A DNA stretch of 64,000 bases. It comes from Gemmatimonadota bacterium (GTDB lineage: Bacteria; Gemmatimonadota; Gemmatimonadetes; Gemmatimonadales; GWC2-71-9). How positions within the stretch are numbered: position 1 is the first letter of the stretch; every line of letters starts with the position of its first letter. The DNA lies in assembly GCA_003223395.1 (NCBI GenBank), contig QHUZ01000024.1, positions 28,094 to 92,093 on the forward strand. The letters are read 5' to 3'. The notes below the pieces were generated by a model. It ran no database searches. It saw only the letters and a list, made by a program, of their open reading frames with translations, and was not told the DNA's origin. A program made the position numbers and the translations under genes. Below are positions 35,827-44,656 of this stretch, in pieces.

Positions 35827-36756
35827 TTACTGGACGCTCGCGGGCAGCTCGCCCGTTTGCTGCACGTGTTGGTACATGCGGACGTAGTTCTCCGCCATCA
35901 CGAGGTGCGAGAACTGACGCTCCGCCCGCTCGCGGCAGGCTCGTGGGTCGAGCGTCGTGACCTTGTCGGCCGCGACGATCAGCTCGTCGAGCGTATCGCG
36001 CAGCACGCCGACCGCCGGAGTGACGATTTCGGGCAGGGCGCCGCGGCGCGTGCCGATCACGGGCGTGCCCGAGAACAGCGCTTCGATCGTGGGCAACCCG
36101 AACGGCTCGTCCCACTGCGCCGGCATCCAGAGGCAGCGGGCGCGCGCCAGCAGCACCGCCTTGCGTTTGCCGTCGACCTCACCGACGTACTTCACCGTGC
36201 CGGTGAAGGTGGGCCGCCAGCCGCCCGCAATGATGAGCTGCCGGCCGGCGCGCTTCGCGGCTTCCACGGCCCACTGATAGCCCCGGTCGCGGTGCAGCTT
36301 GCCGAGAAACAGATCCCACTGCTCCTTGCGGCCGCGAAAGATGTACTCGGCGGGGTCGAGTCCGTTGTGGACGAAGATCGTACTGCCGTGGCGCTTGGCG
36401 TGATCGCGTGACAGAAAGATCGTGTTCGGTGGGATCAGCGCGTCGGGCTTCCAGTTGCCGTGCAACGTCTGCACGAACGGCACGCCTTTGGGTCCCTGCT
36501 TGAGCGGAAAGTGCGCGTGCAGGATATCGGTGCCATCGGGGATGAACTTCTTGAGATCGACGCCGGAGTCCTTGAGGAGCCGGGACGCGACCTCGACGAT
36601 CTTCGCGGCCTCCGGAACTTTGGTTCCGGGTTGCGCGAGCAGCGTCACGCGGTGACCGAGTGCCGCGAGCCCGCGAACCAGCGCGACGACGACGCGCTGC
36701 GGTCCACCGTAGCCCTCGACGGGAAGCCGGTGATGCGAGGCCACCACGACGTGCAT
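35827..36756 (-). CDS. Glycosyltransferase family 4
   Basis: 'HRLPVEGYGGPQRVVVALVRGLAALGHRVTLLA', 'PAQWDEPFGLPTIEALFSGTPVIGTRRGALPEIV'. Confidence 0.9.
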   Translation of the reverse strand: MHVVVASHHRLPVEGYGGPQRVVVALVRGLAALGHRVTLLAQPGTKVPEAAKIVEVASRLLKDSGVDLKKFIPDGTDILHAHFPLKQGPKGVPFVQTLHGNWKPDALIPPNTIFLSRDHAKRHGSTIFVHNGLDPAEYIFRGRKEQWDLFLGKLHRDRGYQWAVEAAKRAGRQLIIAGGWRPTFTGTVKYVGEVDGKRKAVLLARARCLWMPAQWDEPFGLPTIEALFSGTPVIGTRRGALPEIVTPAVGVLRDTLDELIVAADKVTTLDPRACRERAERQFSHLVMAENYVRMYQHVQQTGELPASVQ

Positions 36757-36785
36757 CGAGGTCCCAGTATAACTAGCTTCGGCAC

Positions 36786-37880
36786 ATGCCGGAGAGTCCC
36801 CCGCGTCTCACGATTCTGCAGCTCACGCATCAAGGTGAGGGCGCCGGCTCGACGCAATCCATCTTCAGTCTGAGTCGCGCGCTTGCCGAGCGCGGCCACC
36901 GCATCCTGGTCGGCTGCCCACCCGGAACGCTCCTCGCCCGCCACGTCGCCGCCACGCCAACGCTCGAGCACGTCCCGCTCGACTTCTCGCGCCTTCGCAC
37001 CGTCGCCGCCACTATCGCCGGCATCATTGCCACCAAGCGCGTGGACGTCGTGAACAGCCACGCCACCGGCGACCGCCGTGCTTGTACGTGGCTGCGGTGG
37101 CGCGGACGGTTGCCTGGAGCCTTCGTCGTGACGCGCCGGACGATGCCCCTGACGCTCCCGCCTGCGTTGATCGCCGTCGGACTCACTGCCGACCGCACGA
37201 TCGCTGTCAGCACCGCGGTCGCGCGGGCGCTGCGGCGGCGGCTGCATCCCGGCGCCCGGCTGCGCGTCGTTCCCAACGGCATCGACCTGGACCGCGTCGA
37301 GGCTCCTCCCTCGGCGCCGGAGCTGGCGCTTGCGCAGGAGGCGGTCGGGAACGCAGGACTGCCGGTGGTCGCCGTCGTCGCGCGGCGTAAGGACCAGCAG
37401 ATCCTGCTCCGCGCGCTGCCGGCGCTCGAACGTCCCATCACCGTGGTATTCGTCGGCATCCGGCCCGATGAGGAGCTCACCCGGGCGGCGGCGGCGGTGC
37501 CCGCGCGGCACCGTATCGTGTTGGTGCCGTTCACGGAGCGGCCGCTCGCCTTCTACCGCTTCGCCACGATCGCGGCGCTGCCATCCCGGATCGAAGGCCT
37601 GTCGCAGGCGCTGCTCGAGGCGATGTCGCTGGGCGTCCCGGTGATCGCGTCGGCCGCAGGCGGCAACGCGGAGCTCGTGTACCCCGGCGAAACGGGACTG
37701 CTCGTCCCGCCGCTCGATCCCGCCGCCTGGACCCGCGCGCTCGACCGGATGCTCGGCGACGACGAGTTTCGGGCCCGCGTCGCGCGGGCGGGCCAAACAC
37801 TGGCGCGGAGCGAGTTCACCATGTCGCGCACCGCCGACCGGACCGAGGTCGTCTACCGCGAAGCCATCGCCTCTCGTTAA
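36786..37880 (+). CDS. Glycosyltransferase family 4
   Basis: 'QLTHQGEGAGSTQSIFSLSRALAERGHRILVG', 'LPSRIEGLSQALLEAMSLGVPVIASAAGGNAELVYPGETGLLVPP'. Confidence 0.9.
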   Translation: MPESPPRLTILQLTHQGEGAGSTQSIFSLSRALAERGHRILVGCPPGTLLARHVAATPTLEHVPLDFSRLRTVAATIAGIIATKRVDVVNSHATGDRRACTWLRWRGRLPGAFVVTRRTMPLTLPPALIAVGLTADRTIAVSTAVARALRRRLHPGARLRVVPNGIDLDRVEAPPSAPELALAQEAVGNAGLPVVAVVARRKDQQILLRALPALERPITVVFVGIRPDEELTRAAAAVPARHRIVLVPFTERPLAFYRFATIAALPSRIEGLSQALLEAMSLGVPVIASAAGGNAELVYPGETGLLVPPLDPAAWTRALDRMLGDDEFRARVARAGQTLARSEFTMSRTADRTEVVYREAIASR

Positions 37881-37890
37881 CATTGGGAAC

Positions 37891-38649
37891 ATGTCGTCAC
37901 GAACACCGCTCACGGTGGTCATCCCCACGCTCAACGAAGCGAGTCAGATTGGCGATTGCGTCCGTGGATTGTCGTGGGCCGGCGAGGTGATCGTCGTGGA
38001 TGCGGGGTCGAGCGACGGCACCGCGGCGGCCGCGACAGCGGCCGGGGCGCGCGTCCTGGACGGCGTCGCGGGGATCGCGGCGCAGCGGAATGCGGGAATA
38101 GCCGCCGCGCAGCACGAATGGGTCTTTGCACTCGATGCCGACGAGCGGATAGGCCCGGAGCTCGCGGCGGAGTTGGCGCAGGTGGTTCAGGCGCCGCGGC
38201 ACGAGGCGTATCGTGTGAAGCGGCGCAATTTTTTTCACGGCCACGTGATGCGGCGGGGGCACTGGGGCCGCGACTGGGTCGTGCGCTTGTTTCGCCGCGG
38301 CCGGCGCTTCGGCGGCAAGGCCGCACATCCCGGCCTCGAAATCCCCGAACGCGAGCAGGGTGAGCTCACCCACGAGCTGGACCACACGCCCTACAAGGAC
38401 CTGGGACATCACCTGGACAAGCTCATCGCCTACAGTCGGATGAGCGCGGCCGATCTCGACGCGAGGGGGCGCCGCGCCTCCTTCAGCGACGTCGCGCTCC
38501 GGCCTGCCTTTCGGTTCTGGCGGGATTACGTGCTCCACGGCAGCATCTTCGACGGCCGGCTGGGTGTGATTCACGCCGGAATGAGTGCGGCGGCAGTGTT
38601 CTTTAAGTATGCTTTCTTATGGGAACGACAGGGGGGGCGCCGTAGCTAA
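37891..38649 (+). CDS. Glycosyltransferase family 2 (LPS core/WaaE-like)
   Basis: 'LTVVIPTLNEASQIGDCVRGLSWAGEVIVVDAGSSDGT...QRNAGIAAAQHEWVFALDADERI'. Confidence 0.9.
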   Translation: MSSRTPLTVVIPTLNEASQIGDCVRGLSWAGEVIVVDAGSSDGTAAAATAAGARVLDGVAGIAAQRNAGIAAAQHEWVFALDADERIGPELAAELAQVVQAPRHEAYRVKRRNFFHGHVMRRGHWGRDWVVRLFRRGRRFGGKAAHPGLEIPEREQGELTHELDHTPYKDLGHHLDKLIAYSRMSAADLDARGRRASFSDVALRPAFRFWRDYVLHGSIFDGRLGVIHAGMSAAAVFFKYAFLWERQGGRRS

Positions 38650-39823
38650 GACTTTTCTCCTGACCGGCGAATTTCCGCCGATGCAGACCGGCATCGCCCG
38701 CATGATGGGCGAGGTCACGCGCCGCTATCCGCGCGGCGAGCTGCTCGTCTCGACCGGCCAGCATCGCGACTCGCAGGATTCGGACGTGCGCTTCGCCGGG
38801 GCCGTGGTCGATCGGATGCCGGTGCCGAGCAAGGCGCTGCGCAATCTCGCCGGTCTGTTGTTCTGGTCGCGGCGTGTCGCCAGCCTCGCCCGCCAGCACA
38901 AGCCGCGCTTCGCCTGGTGCGATTCGATCCGGCCCTGCACGTATCCCGCGAAATGGATGCACGAGCGCGTCGGGACCAAGTACGGCGTGTTCGTCCACGG
39001 CGGCGATCTTCTGAAAGAGCTCCACGCGATCCATCACTCGCGCTTCGCGCGCAAAACCGCGAAAGCGCTGCTCGGCTCGGCGGTCGCCGTCGTCGCCAAC
39101 AGCCAATGGACGCGTGAGCAGGCGCAAAAGGTGCTGCGCGAGCTGGGACTCGATCCGCTCGCCGAGACCGTGCGCCTGGTTCCGCTGGGCACCGATCCCG
39201 AGCAGTTCCGGCCGGGGATCGATACGCAGGCCGTCCGCTCGCGCTATCACCTGAACGGCAACGCACCGTGGGTGCTCACCGTCGCGCGGCTCGAGCCGTA
39301 CAAGGGCGTGGATATGGCGCTCCGGGCCGTGGCGCAATGCCGCCACGACGGCGTCGAGGTGAACTACCTGATCGTCGGGAGTGGTAAGAGGCGCAAGGAT
39401 TACCAGCGCCTCGCCGAGGAGCTGAAGATCGCCGATCACGTGCGGTTCGTCGGGAACGTGCCGGAAGCGGAGCTGCCCGCGATGTTCAACGTCGCCAACG
39501 CCTACGTGGGCGTGTCCCGCCGCGCCGACGGCTCGCGAGTCGAGGGATTCGGGGTCGCGCTCGCTGAAGCGAGCTCGTGCGGGCTGCCGGTGATTGCGGG
39601 ACAATCGGGTGGGCTGGCTGAGGCAGTGCATGACGGGGAGACGGGACTGGTGGTGAATCCCGACGAACCCGAACCGGTCGCCGCCGCGCTCAAGCGCCTG
39701 CTCGGCGATCAGCTGCTGGCACGCCGGCTCGGCCAGGCAGGCCGTAAGGCGATCGAGACCTACTACAACTGGGACCGTGTCATCCGCGACTTGCGGGACA
39801 TCGAATCACAAGTCTCCTCCTAG
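38609..39823 (+). CDS. Glycosyltransferase family 4
   Basis: 'LLTGEFPPMQTGIARMMGEVTRRYP', 'RADGSRVEGFGVALAEASSCGLPVIAGQSGGLAEAVHDGETGLVV'; overlaps upstream gene by 41 bp. Confidence 0.88.
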   Translation: MLSYGNDRGGAVAKTFLLTGEFPPMQTGIARMMGEVTRRYPRGELLVSTGQHRDSQDSDVRFAGAVVDRMPVPSKALRNLAGLLFWSRRVASLARQHKPRFAWCDSIRPCTYPAKWMHERVGTKYGVFVHGGDLLKELHAIHHSRFARKTAKALLGSAVAVVANSQWTREQAQKVLRELGLDPLAETVRLVPLGTDPEQFRPGIDTQAVRSRYHLNGNAPWVLTVARLEPYKGVDMALRAVAQCRHDGVEVNYLIVGSGKRRKDYQRLAEELKIADHVRFVGNVPEAELPAMFNVANAYVGVSRRADGSRVEGFGVALAEASSCGLPVIAGQSGGLAEAVHDGETGLVVNPDEPEPVAAALKRLLGDQLLARRLGQAGRKAIETYYNWDRVIRDLRDIESQVSS

Positions 39824-40968
39824 CGTTCAATTTTCCGCCGCACGGCGGCGGGATCGCCCGCATGATGGGCGAGCTGGCGCTCCGATATCCCCGCAACACC
39901 CTCGTCGTTTCGACCGGCGCCTACGACGGCAGCGCCGCGAGTGACGCGCGCTTTCCCCAGCCGATCGATCGGATCCGGATTCGTGCGACTCGCTTGCGCA
40001 CGGTGCAGGGACTCGCGCTGTGGACGTGGCGCGCCGGCGCGCTTGCCAAACAATGGCGTCCGGGGTTCACCTGGTGCGGCGAGCTGAAGCCGGCCGGATA
40101 CCCGGCACGGTGGGTCGCCGCGCGCCACGGCGTGCCGTACGGCGTGATCGTGTACGGCACCGAGCTGCTGCTGATTCAGGACAAGATCCGGCGCAGCCGC
40201 TTCAAGCGTGGTACGGCGGGCAGCATGCTCGGCAAGGCCCGAGTGTTGGTCGCGATCAGTCGCTGGACGGCAGACTTGGCGCGTGGAGTGCTCGGCATGC
40301 TCGATCTCGATGTGCCGGTCGAGACAGTTCCACTCGGCACGACACCCTCGCAGTTCCGTCCCGGCGTCGATGCGAGTGCCGTGCGCGCAAAATACGGGTT
40401 GGACGGCGGTCCCTGGCTGCTCACCGTTGCGCGCCTCCAATGGCACAAGGGCATCGACGCGGTGATGAAGGCCCTGCCCGCGATTCGCGCCCGCCATCCC
40501 ACCGCGCGCTACGCCGTCGCCGGAACCGGCGAGCTGTTGCCGCAGTTCGAGCAGCTGCGCGATGGGCTGGGACTGGGCGAGACCGTGCGGTTGCTCGGTG
40601 CGGTCCCGGACACCGAGCTGCCCGCGCTCTACAACGCGGCGGATCTATATGTCGGGGCGTCGCGGCGCGTGGAGCTGCTGGCGGAAGGATTTGGGATCTC
40701 GCTGGTCGAGGCGTCGGCGTGCGGCCTCGCGGTGGTCGGCGGCCGGTCCGGCGGCGTGCCCGACGCCGTGCGCGAGGGAGAGACGGGGATTCTCGTGGAT
40801 TCCGACGATCCCGCCGCGGTGGCGGCCGGGGTCAACGAGCTGTTAGCGAATCCGGAACGGCGCAAACAATTGGGTGCCGCGGGACGAAAAGCGGTGGAGA
40901 CGTACTACAATTGGGATCGGGTGGCGAATCAATTGATGGAAATTGATCGGCGATACAGATCGAGGTAG
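39805..40968 (+). CDS. Glycosyltransferase family 4 (paralog of preceding gene); start uncertain
   Basis: 'TSLLLAFNFPPHGGGIARMMGELALRYP' aligns with the paralog N-terminus upstream of the first Met (39862); 'GFGISLVEASACGLAVVGGRSGGVPDAVREGETGILV'. Confidence 0.85.
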   Translation: MTSLLLAFNFPPHGGGIARMMGELALRYPRNTLVVSTGAYDGSAASDARFPQPIDRIRIRATRLRTVQGLALWTWRAGALAKQWRPGFTWCGELKPAGYPARWVAARHGVPYGVIVYGTELLLIQDKIRRSRFKRGTAGSMLGKARVLVAISRWTADLARGVLGMLDLDVPVETVPLGTTPSQFRPGVDASAVRAKYGLDGGPWLLTVARLQWHKGIDAVMKALPAIRARHPTARYAVAGTGELLPQFEQLRDGLGLGETVRLLGAVPDTELPALYNAADLYVGASRRVELLAEGFGISLVEASACGLAVVGGRSGGVPDAVREGETGILVDSDDPAAVAAGVNELLANPERRKQLGAAGRKAVETYYNWDRVANQLMEIDRRYRSR

Positions 40969-40992
40969 GGGCGCAGCATGCTGGGCCCCTAC
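40965..40992. repeat. Palindromic REP-like element copy 2 (intergenic, overlaps glycosyltransferase stop region)
   Basis: GTAGGGGCGCAGCATGCTGGGCCCCTAC, 1 mismatch. Confidence 0.87.
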
Positions 40993-40999
40993 ACCCTCA

Positions 41000-42082
41000 T
41001 TAGCCTGATTTCCTGATCTCTTTCGCCTGATCTGCCGGCCGCGCGATGATGGCGTAGGTCGGGCAGTGCCGGATGTAGCCGCCGTCCATCGGCGACCATT
41101 CCTGATCGGGCTGCGTCACGACGGCCTTCCGCTCCGAGTCGAGCACGAACATCCCCTGCGGCCCGTGGACGAGACAGGTGCCGCAGCCGATGCAGCGCTC
41201 GCGCTCCACGCGCACCAGCACGCGCCGCTTCGGGTAGATGCCGACATCTCCCGCCTCCGGCCATTCGTCGGCGCGGTCGAGCGCCGCGCTCGTGGCGCGA
41301 TAGCCTTCCTCGACTTCTTCGCGCAGGTGATCGAACGAAAACATGGTGACGTGCTCGACGCGGGGCTGGATATAGTAGACCGGCGGCGTCGTCCAGGTGC
41401 GGACGCGCTGCTCGAGGAGCGTCGTCATCAGGATCTCGGTCGCGCGGGCGAAGACGCCCGCGAAGCCCTCATCCTGCGCGTCGGCGGTGAGCACGCTAGA
41501 GGCCGACACATCCACCGCCACGATCAGCTCGGGCCCCATGGCCCGCGCCGCGTCGAACGGGACGTTGGAGACGACGGCGCCGTCCACGTAGAAGCGGCCG
41601 CCGATTTCGTGCGGCGGGAAGTATCCCGGCAGGGCACAGGACGCGAAGACCGCGTCGGCGACGCGAATGTCGTCGAGCCCGGGCAGACCCCAGAACACCT
41701 GCATCCCGGAGTTGAGATCGACCGTGTTGACGACGACGGGCGGATCGAGCTGCGGAAAAGTGAGGTCGCCGACGGTGCGGGCGATCAGATGCTCGAGGGG
41801 CTCGCGCTTGAACAGCGCCGGCGACCGCATCCGCTTGAACGCCATATCGGCATGCGCGACGGCGAACACGTCCTTGCGCTTCAGCTCGAGCGCAATCTCG
41901 CGCAGCTTGGCGATGCCCATCCCCCCGGCCCACGCGGCGCCAACGAGCGCGCCCACGCTCGACCCGATGATCCGGGTCGGCCGGTGGCCGCGCTCCAGCA
42001 GCGCCTGGAGCACGCCGACATGGGCGAGCCCCTTCATCCCGCCGCCGCCCAGCACGAGGGTGAACGGTGTATCGCGTTTCAC
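41000..42082 (-). CDS. Patatin-like phospholipase with C-terminal ferredoxin-like Cys motif
   Basis: 'TLVLGGGGMKGLAHVGVLQALLERGHRPTRIIGSSVGALVGAAWAGG', 'DGAVVSNVPFDAA'; C-terminal 'ERCIGCGTCLVHGPQGMFVLD...YIRHCPTYAII'; GTG start 42082 (ATG at 42139 alternative). Confidence 0.88.
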   Translation of the reverse strand: MKRDTPFTLVLGGGGMKGLAHVGVLQALLERGHRPTRIIGSSVGALVGAAWAGGMGIAKLREIALELKRKDVFAVAHADMAFKRMRSPALFKREPLEHLIARTVGDLTFPQLDPPVVVNTVDLNSGMQVFWGLPGLDDIRVADAVFASCALPGYFPPHEIGGRFYVDGAVVSNVPFDAARAMGPELIVAVDVSASSVLTADAQDEGFAGVFARATEILMTTLLEQRVRTWTTPPVYYIQPRVEHVTMFSFDHLREEVEEGYRATSAALDRADEWPEAGDVGIYPKRRVLVRVERERCIGCGTCLVHGPQGMFVLDSERKAVVTQPDQEWSPMDGGYIRHCPTYAIIARPADQAKEIRKSG

Positions 42083-42137
42083 AGCCCTGTCCGCTTGCCC
42101 GGGGGGTTGAGTCCCGAGTAACGTAGTCGAGACCCCC

Positions 42138-42989
42138 ATGGCGGCGCCACTCTTTTGGTCTCGACTCGCGCGTGATCCCTGGGCCCGCTTCGGCTTAGGA
42201 CTCGTTGCCGCACTCGCGCTCCTGGCGTTGCTCGCCCCATGGCTTGCCCCCGGCGATCCGTTCCGCGGTGATCTCTCTGCAAGTTTGCATCCACCTTCTG
42301 GCGCCTTTTTGCTCGGGAGCGACGCCCAGGGCCGCGACGTACTGTCGCGGGTCCTCTACGGCGCCCGCCTCTCACTCGCCGTCGGCCTGATCAGTCAGAG
42401 CGTCGCGCTGTTGCTCGGCGTGACGTTAGGACTCGTGTCGGGTTACTACGGCCGCTGGATGGACGGCGTGATCATGCGCGTTGCCGACGTGACGCTCGCG
42501 TTTCCGTCGCTGCTGCTGCTCATCGCGATCGCCGCCGCCGTGAAACCGTCGCTGCCGGTCGTGTTCATCGTCATCGGCATCGTCGGCTGGGCGGGGATGG
42601 CGCGCATCGTGCGTGGCCAGGTGTTGCTCGCCCGCGGGCTCGAGTACGTGCAAGCGGCGCGCGCGCTCGGCGCATCGGATGCGCGCATCATCTCGCGGCA
42701 TCTCCTGCCCAACGTGATCGCCCCCGTGATTGTTGCGGCGACGCTCGGCATCGGCGGGGCGATCATGGCCGAGGCGGCACTGTCGTTCATCGGTCTGGGG
42801 GCGCAACCGCCCACGCCGTCGTGGGGCGCGATGGTCGCCGAGGGACGCGACCTATTGCGCGTGGCGCCGTGGGTGTCGCTCGCGCCCGGCGTGGCGATCG
42901 GCATCGCCGTACTCGGCCTCAATTTGCTGGGGGACGGTCTGCGCGACGCGCTCGATGTGCGAGCCCTGGGGGGGGGACGCGTCGCATGA
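42138..42989 (+). CDS. ABC transporter permease (DppC/OppC-like)
   Basis: 'LAPGDPFRGDLSASLHPPSGAFLLGSDAQGRDVLSRVLYGARLSL', 'ARALGASDARIISRHLLPNVIAPVIV'. Confidence 0.9.
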   Translation: MAAPLFWSRLARDPWARFGLGLVAALALLALLAPWLAPGDPFRGDLSASLHPPSGAFLLGSDAQGRDVLSRVLYGARLSLAVGLISQSVALLLGVTLGLVSGYYGRWMDGVIMRVADVTLAFPSLLLLIAIAAAVKPSLPVVFIVIGIVGWAGMARIVRGQVLLARGLEYVQAARALGASDARIISRHLLPNVIAPVIVAATLGIGGAIMAEAALSFIGLGAQPPTPSWGAMVAEGRDLLRVAPWVSLAPGVAIGIAVLGLNLLGDGLRDALDVRALGGGRVA

Positions 42990-44173
42990 CAGAAATAGCC
43001 TATCACCCGACGCACGTGCGCGCGTTGCGCGAGACGTTCAAGGCACTGCGCACGGCCGAGTTCCCGTGGACCGCCGACACGATCTATCTAAACAACGCCT
43101 CGATCGGACCGATCCCCGAACGCACCCGCCGCGCGCTCGACGAATTCACCGCGAAACGGACCGCGCCGCACCTCCTGCCCGATCGGGAGTTGTTCGCCGG
43201 TCTCACCGCCGCACGGCTCGGGATCGCGCAGCTGATCAACGCCGACCCGTCGGAGATCGCGCTCGCCACGAACACCGGTTTCGGTTTGAATCTCGCCGCA
43301 CGTGCACTCCCGCTGAAACGCGGTGATGTGGTGTTGCTCTCCGACAAGGAATTTCCGGCGAACGTGTATCCGTGGCTGATGCTGCGAGATCAGGGGATCA
43401 CGGTCGAGATGGCGCGCTGTCGTCCCGAAGGGTGGCCCGACGAGCAGCATCTGCTCGAGCGGCTGCGCGATCCCAAAGTCCGTGTGCTCGCGGTGTCGTT
43501 CGTTCAGTTCTCGAACGGTTACCGCGCCGATCTGCAGAAGCTCAGCGCCGCCTGCCGCGCCAACGGCACCTATCTCGTCGTGGACGGGATTCAGGGCATC
43601 GGCAATTCGGTCCTCGACGTGACCGAGACGCCAATCGACATCCTCGCGTGCGGCGGTCAGAAGTGGTTGCTGTCGCCGTGGGGCTCGGGATTCGTCTACG
43701 TGCGCAAAGAGCTGGTCCCGACGCTCGAGCCTGCCATCACGAGCTGGATGGCGTTCGAAGGGACGGACGACTTCTCCCGACTCACCGAATACAATCCGAC
43801 CTTCCGCGCCGACGCCCGCCGGTTCGAGATGATCACGCTGCCGTATCAGGATTTCGTTGGAATGACCGCGTCGCTCGGATTATTGCTGGAGATCGGCGTG
43901 CGCGACATCGCCGAGGTCACGCGGGCGACGCACGCGCCGATCGTGAAATGGGCGCAGGAGAACGGTGTGCGGATCACGTCGCCGACTGAGAACGGGCACC
44001 GCTCGGCGATTCTCTGCATCGCCCCAGCGAAACCGGCCGAGGCGTATCACGGGATGAAACGGGCGCGCGTGGTGTGCAGCCTGCGCGAAGGCTCGATTCG
44101 GCTATCGCCGCACTGCTACAACACGGTCGAGGAAATGGAAAAGGTGATCGAAGTGTTGGATGATTTGATGTAG
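42986..44173 (+). CDS. Aminotransferase class V-fold PLP enzyme
   Basis: 'YLNNASIGPIPERTRRALDEF', 'YLVVDGIQGIGNSVLDV...ILACGGQKWLLSPWGSGFVYVRKE'. Confidence 0.9.
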   Translation: MTEIAYHPTHVRALRETFKALRTAEFPWTADTIYLNNASIGPIPERTRRALDEFTAKRTAPHLLPDRELFAGLTAARLGIAQLINADPSEIALATNTGFGLNLAARALPLKRGDVVLLSDKEFPANVYPWLMLRDQGITVEMARCRPEGWPDEQHLLERLRDPKVRVLAVSFVQFSNGYRADLQKLSAACRANGTYLVVDGIQGIGNSVLDVTETPIDILACGGQKWLLSPWGSGFVYVRKELVPTLEPAITSWMAFEGTDDFSRLTEYNPTFRADARRFEMITLPYQDFVGMTASLGLLLEIGVRDIAEVTRATHAPIVKWAQENGVRITSPTENGHRSAILCIAPAKPAEAYHGMKRARVVCSLREGSIRLSPHCYNTVEEMEKVIEVLDDLM

Positions 44174-44174
44174 C

Positions 44175-44654
44175 CTAGCGTCGCTGCATCAGTCGTTTGA
44201 GCATCTGAATCTGCCCCGCATGATAGAGATCGTGCGACGCGATCCCGTAAATCTCCTGCTGTACCCGCCAGCGCGAGTGCCAGCCGCGGCGGCCCAGGTC
44301 GGCGGGTTTGAGTCCGGCGATCGCCGTGTGCAGGAGGCGGTGCTGTTCATCGAGCAGCTCGCGATCCCGTTTCCACGCCGCGTCATTGGGACGGTCGGGA
44401 AGCGCGAGCCAGTTGGAGCCGTCGCGCGGGAATGCGATGTCGGGGTCCCGCAGGAGCCGGCGGCGGACGATGCATTTCCAATAGGCGGTGTGGAGCACCA
44501 GATCCCAGATGCAGTGCCGCTTGGCGCCAGGACGCCACAGCGCCTGGCGCGCGGTCACACCGCGGATCGTCCCCTTGAGCGGCGTGCCGTGCCATGCCGG
44601 GGCGGTGTAGGCCTGATCGAAGACTTCGAGCAGCAGCCGCACGCGCCCGTCCAC
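44175..44654 (-). CDS. DinB family protein
   Basis: 'IWDLVLHTAYWKCIVRRRL', 'EIYGIASHDLYHAGQIQMLKRLM'. Confidence 0.85.
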   Translation of the reverse strand: MDGRVRLLLEVFDQAYTAPAWHGTPLKGTIRGVTARQALWRPGAKRHCIWDLVLHTAYWKCIVRRRLLRDPDIAFPRDGSNWLALPDRPNDAAWKRDRELLDEQHRLLHTAIAGLKPADLGRRGWHSRWRVQQEIYGIASHDLYHAGQIQMLKRLMQRR

Positions 44655-44656
44655 GA

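Noticed and set aside
34391-36115. Full 574-aa ORF as the true extent of the GT39-like protein
   Set aside because: The first about 100 residues overlap the upstream GT4 gene and are Arg-rich non-homologous sequence; the true start is near 35818.
38603-39631. 342-aa minus-strand ORF antisense to the GT4 gene
   Set aside because: Composition typical of shadow ORFs (His/Arg/Ala-rich), covered by a well-supported glycosyltransferase.
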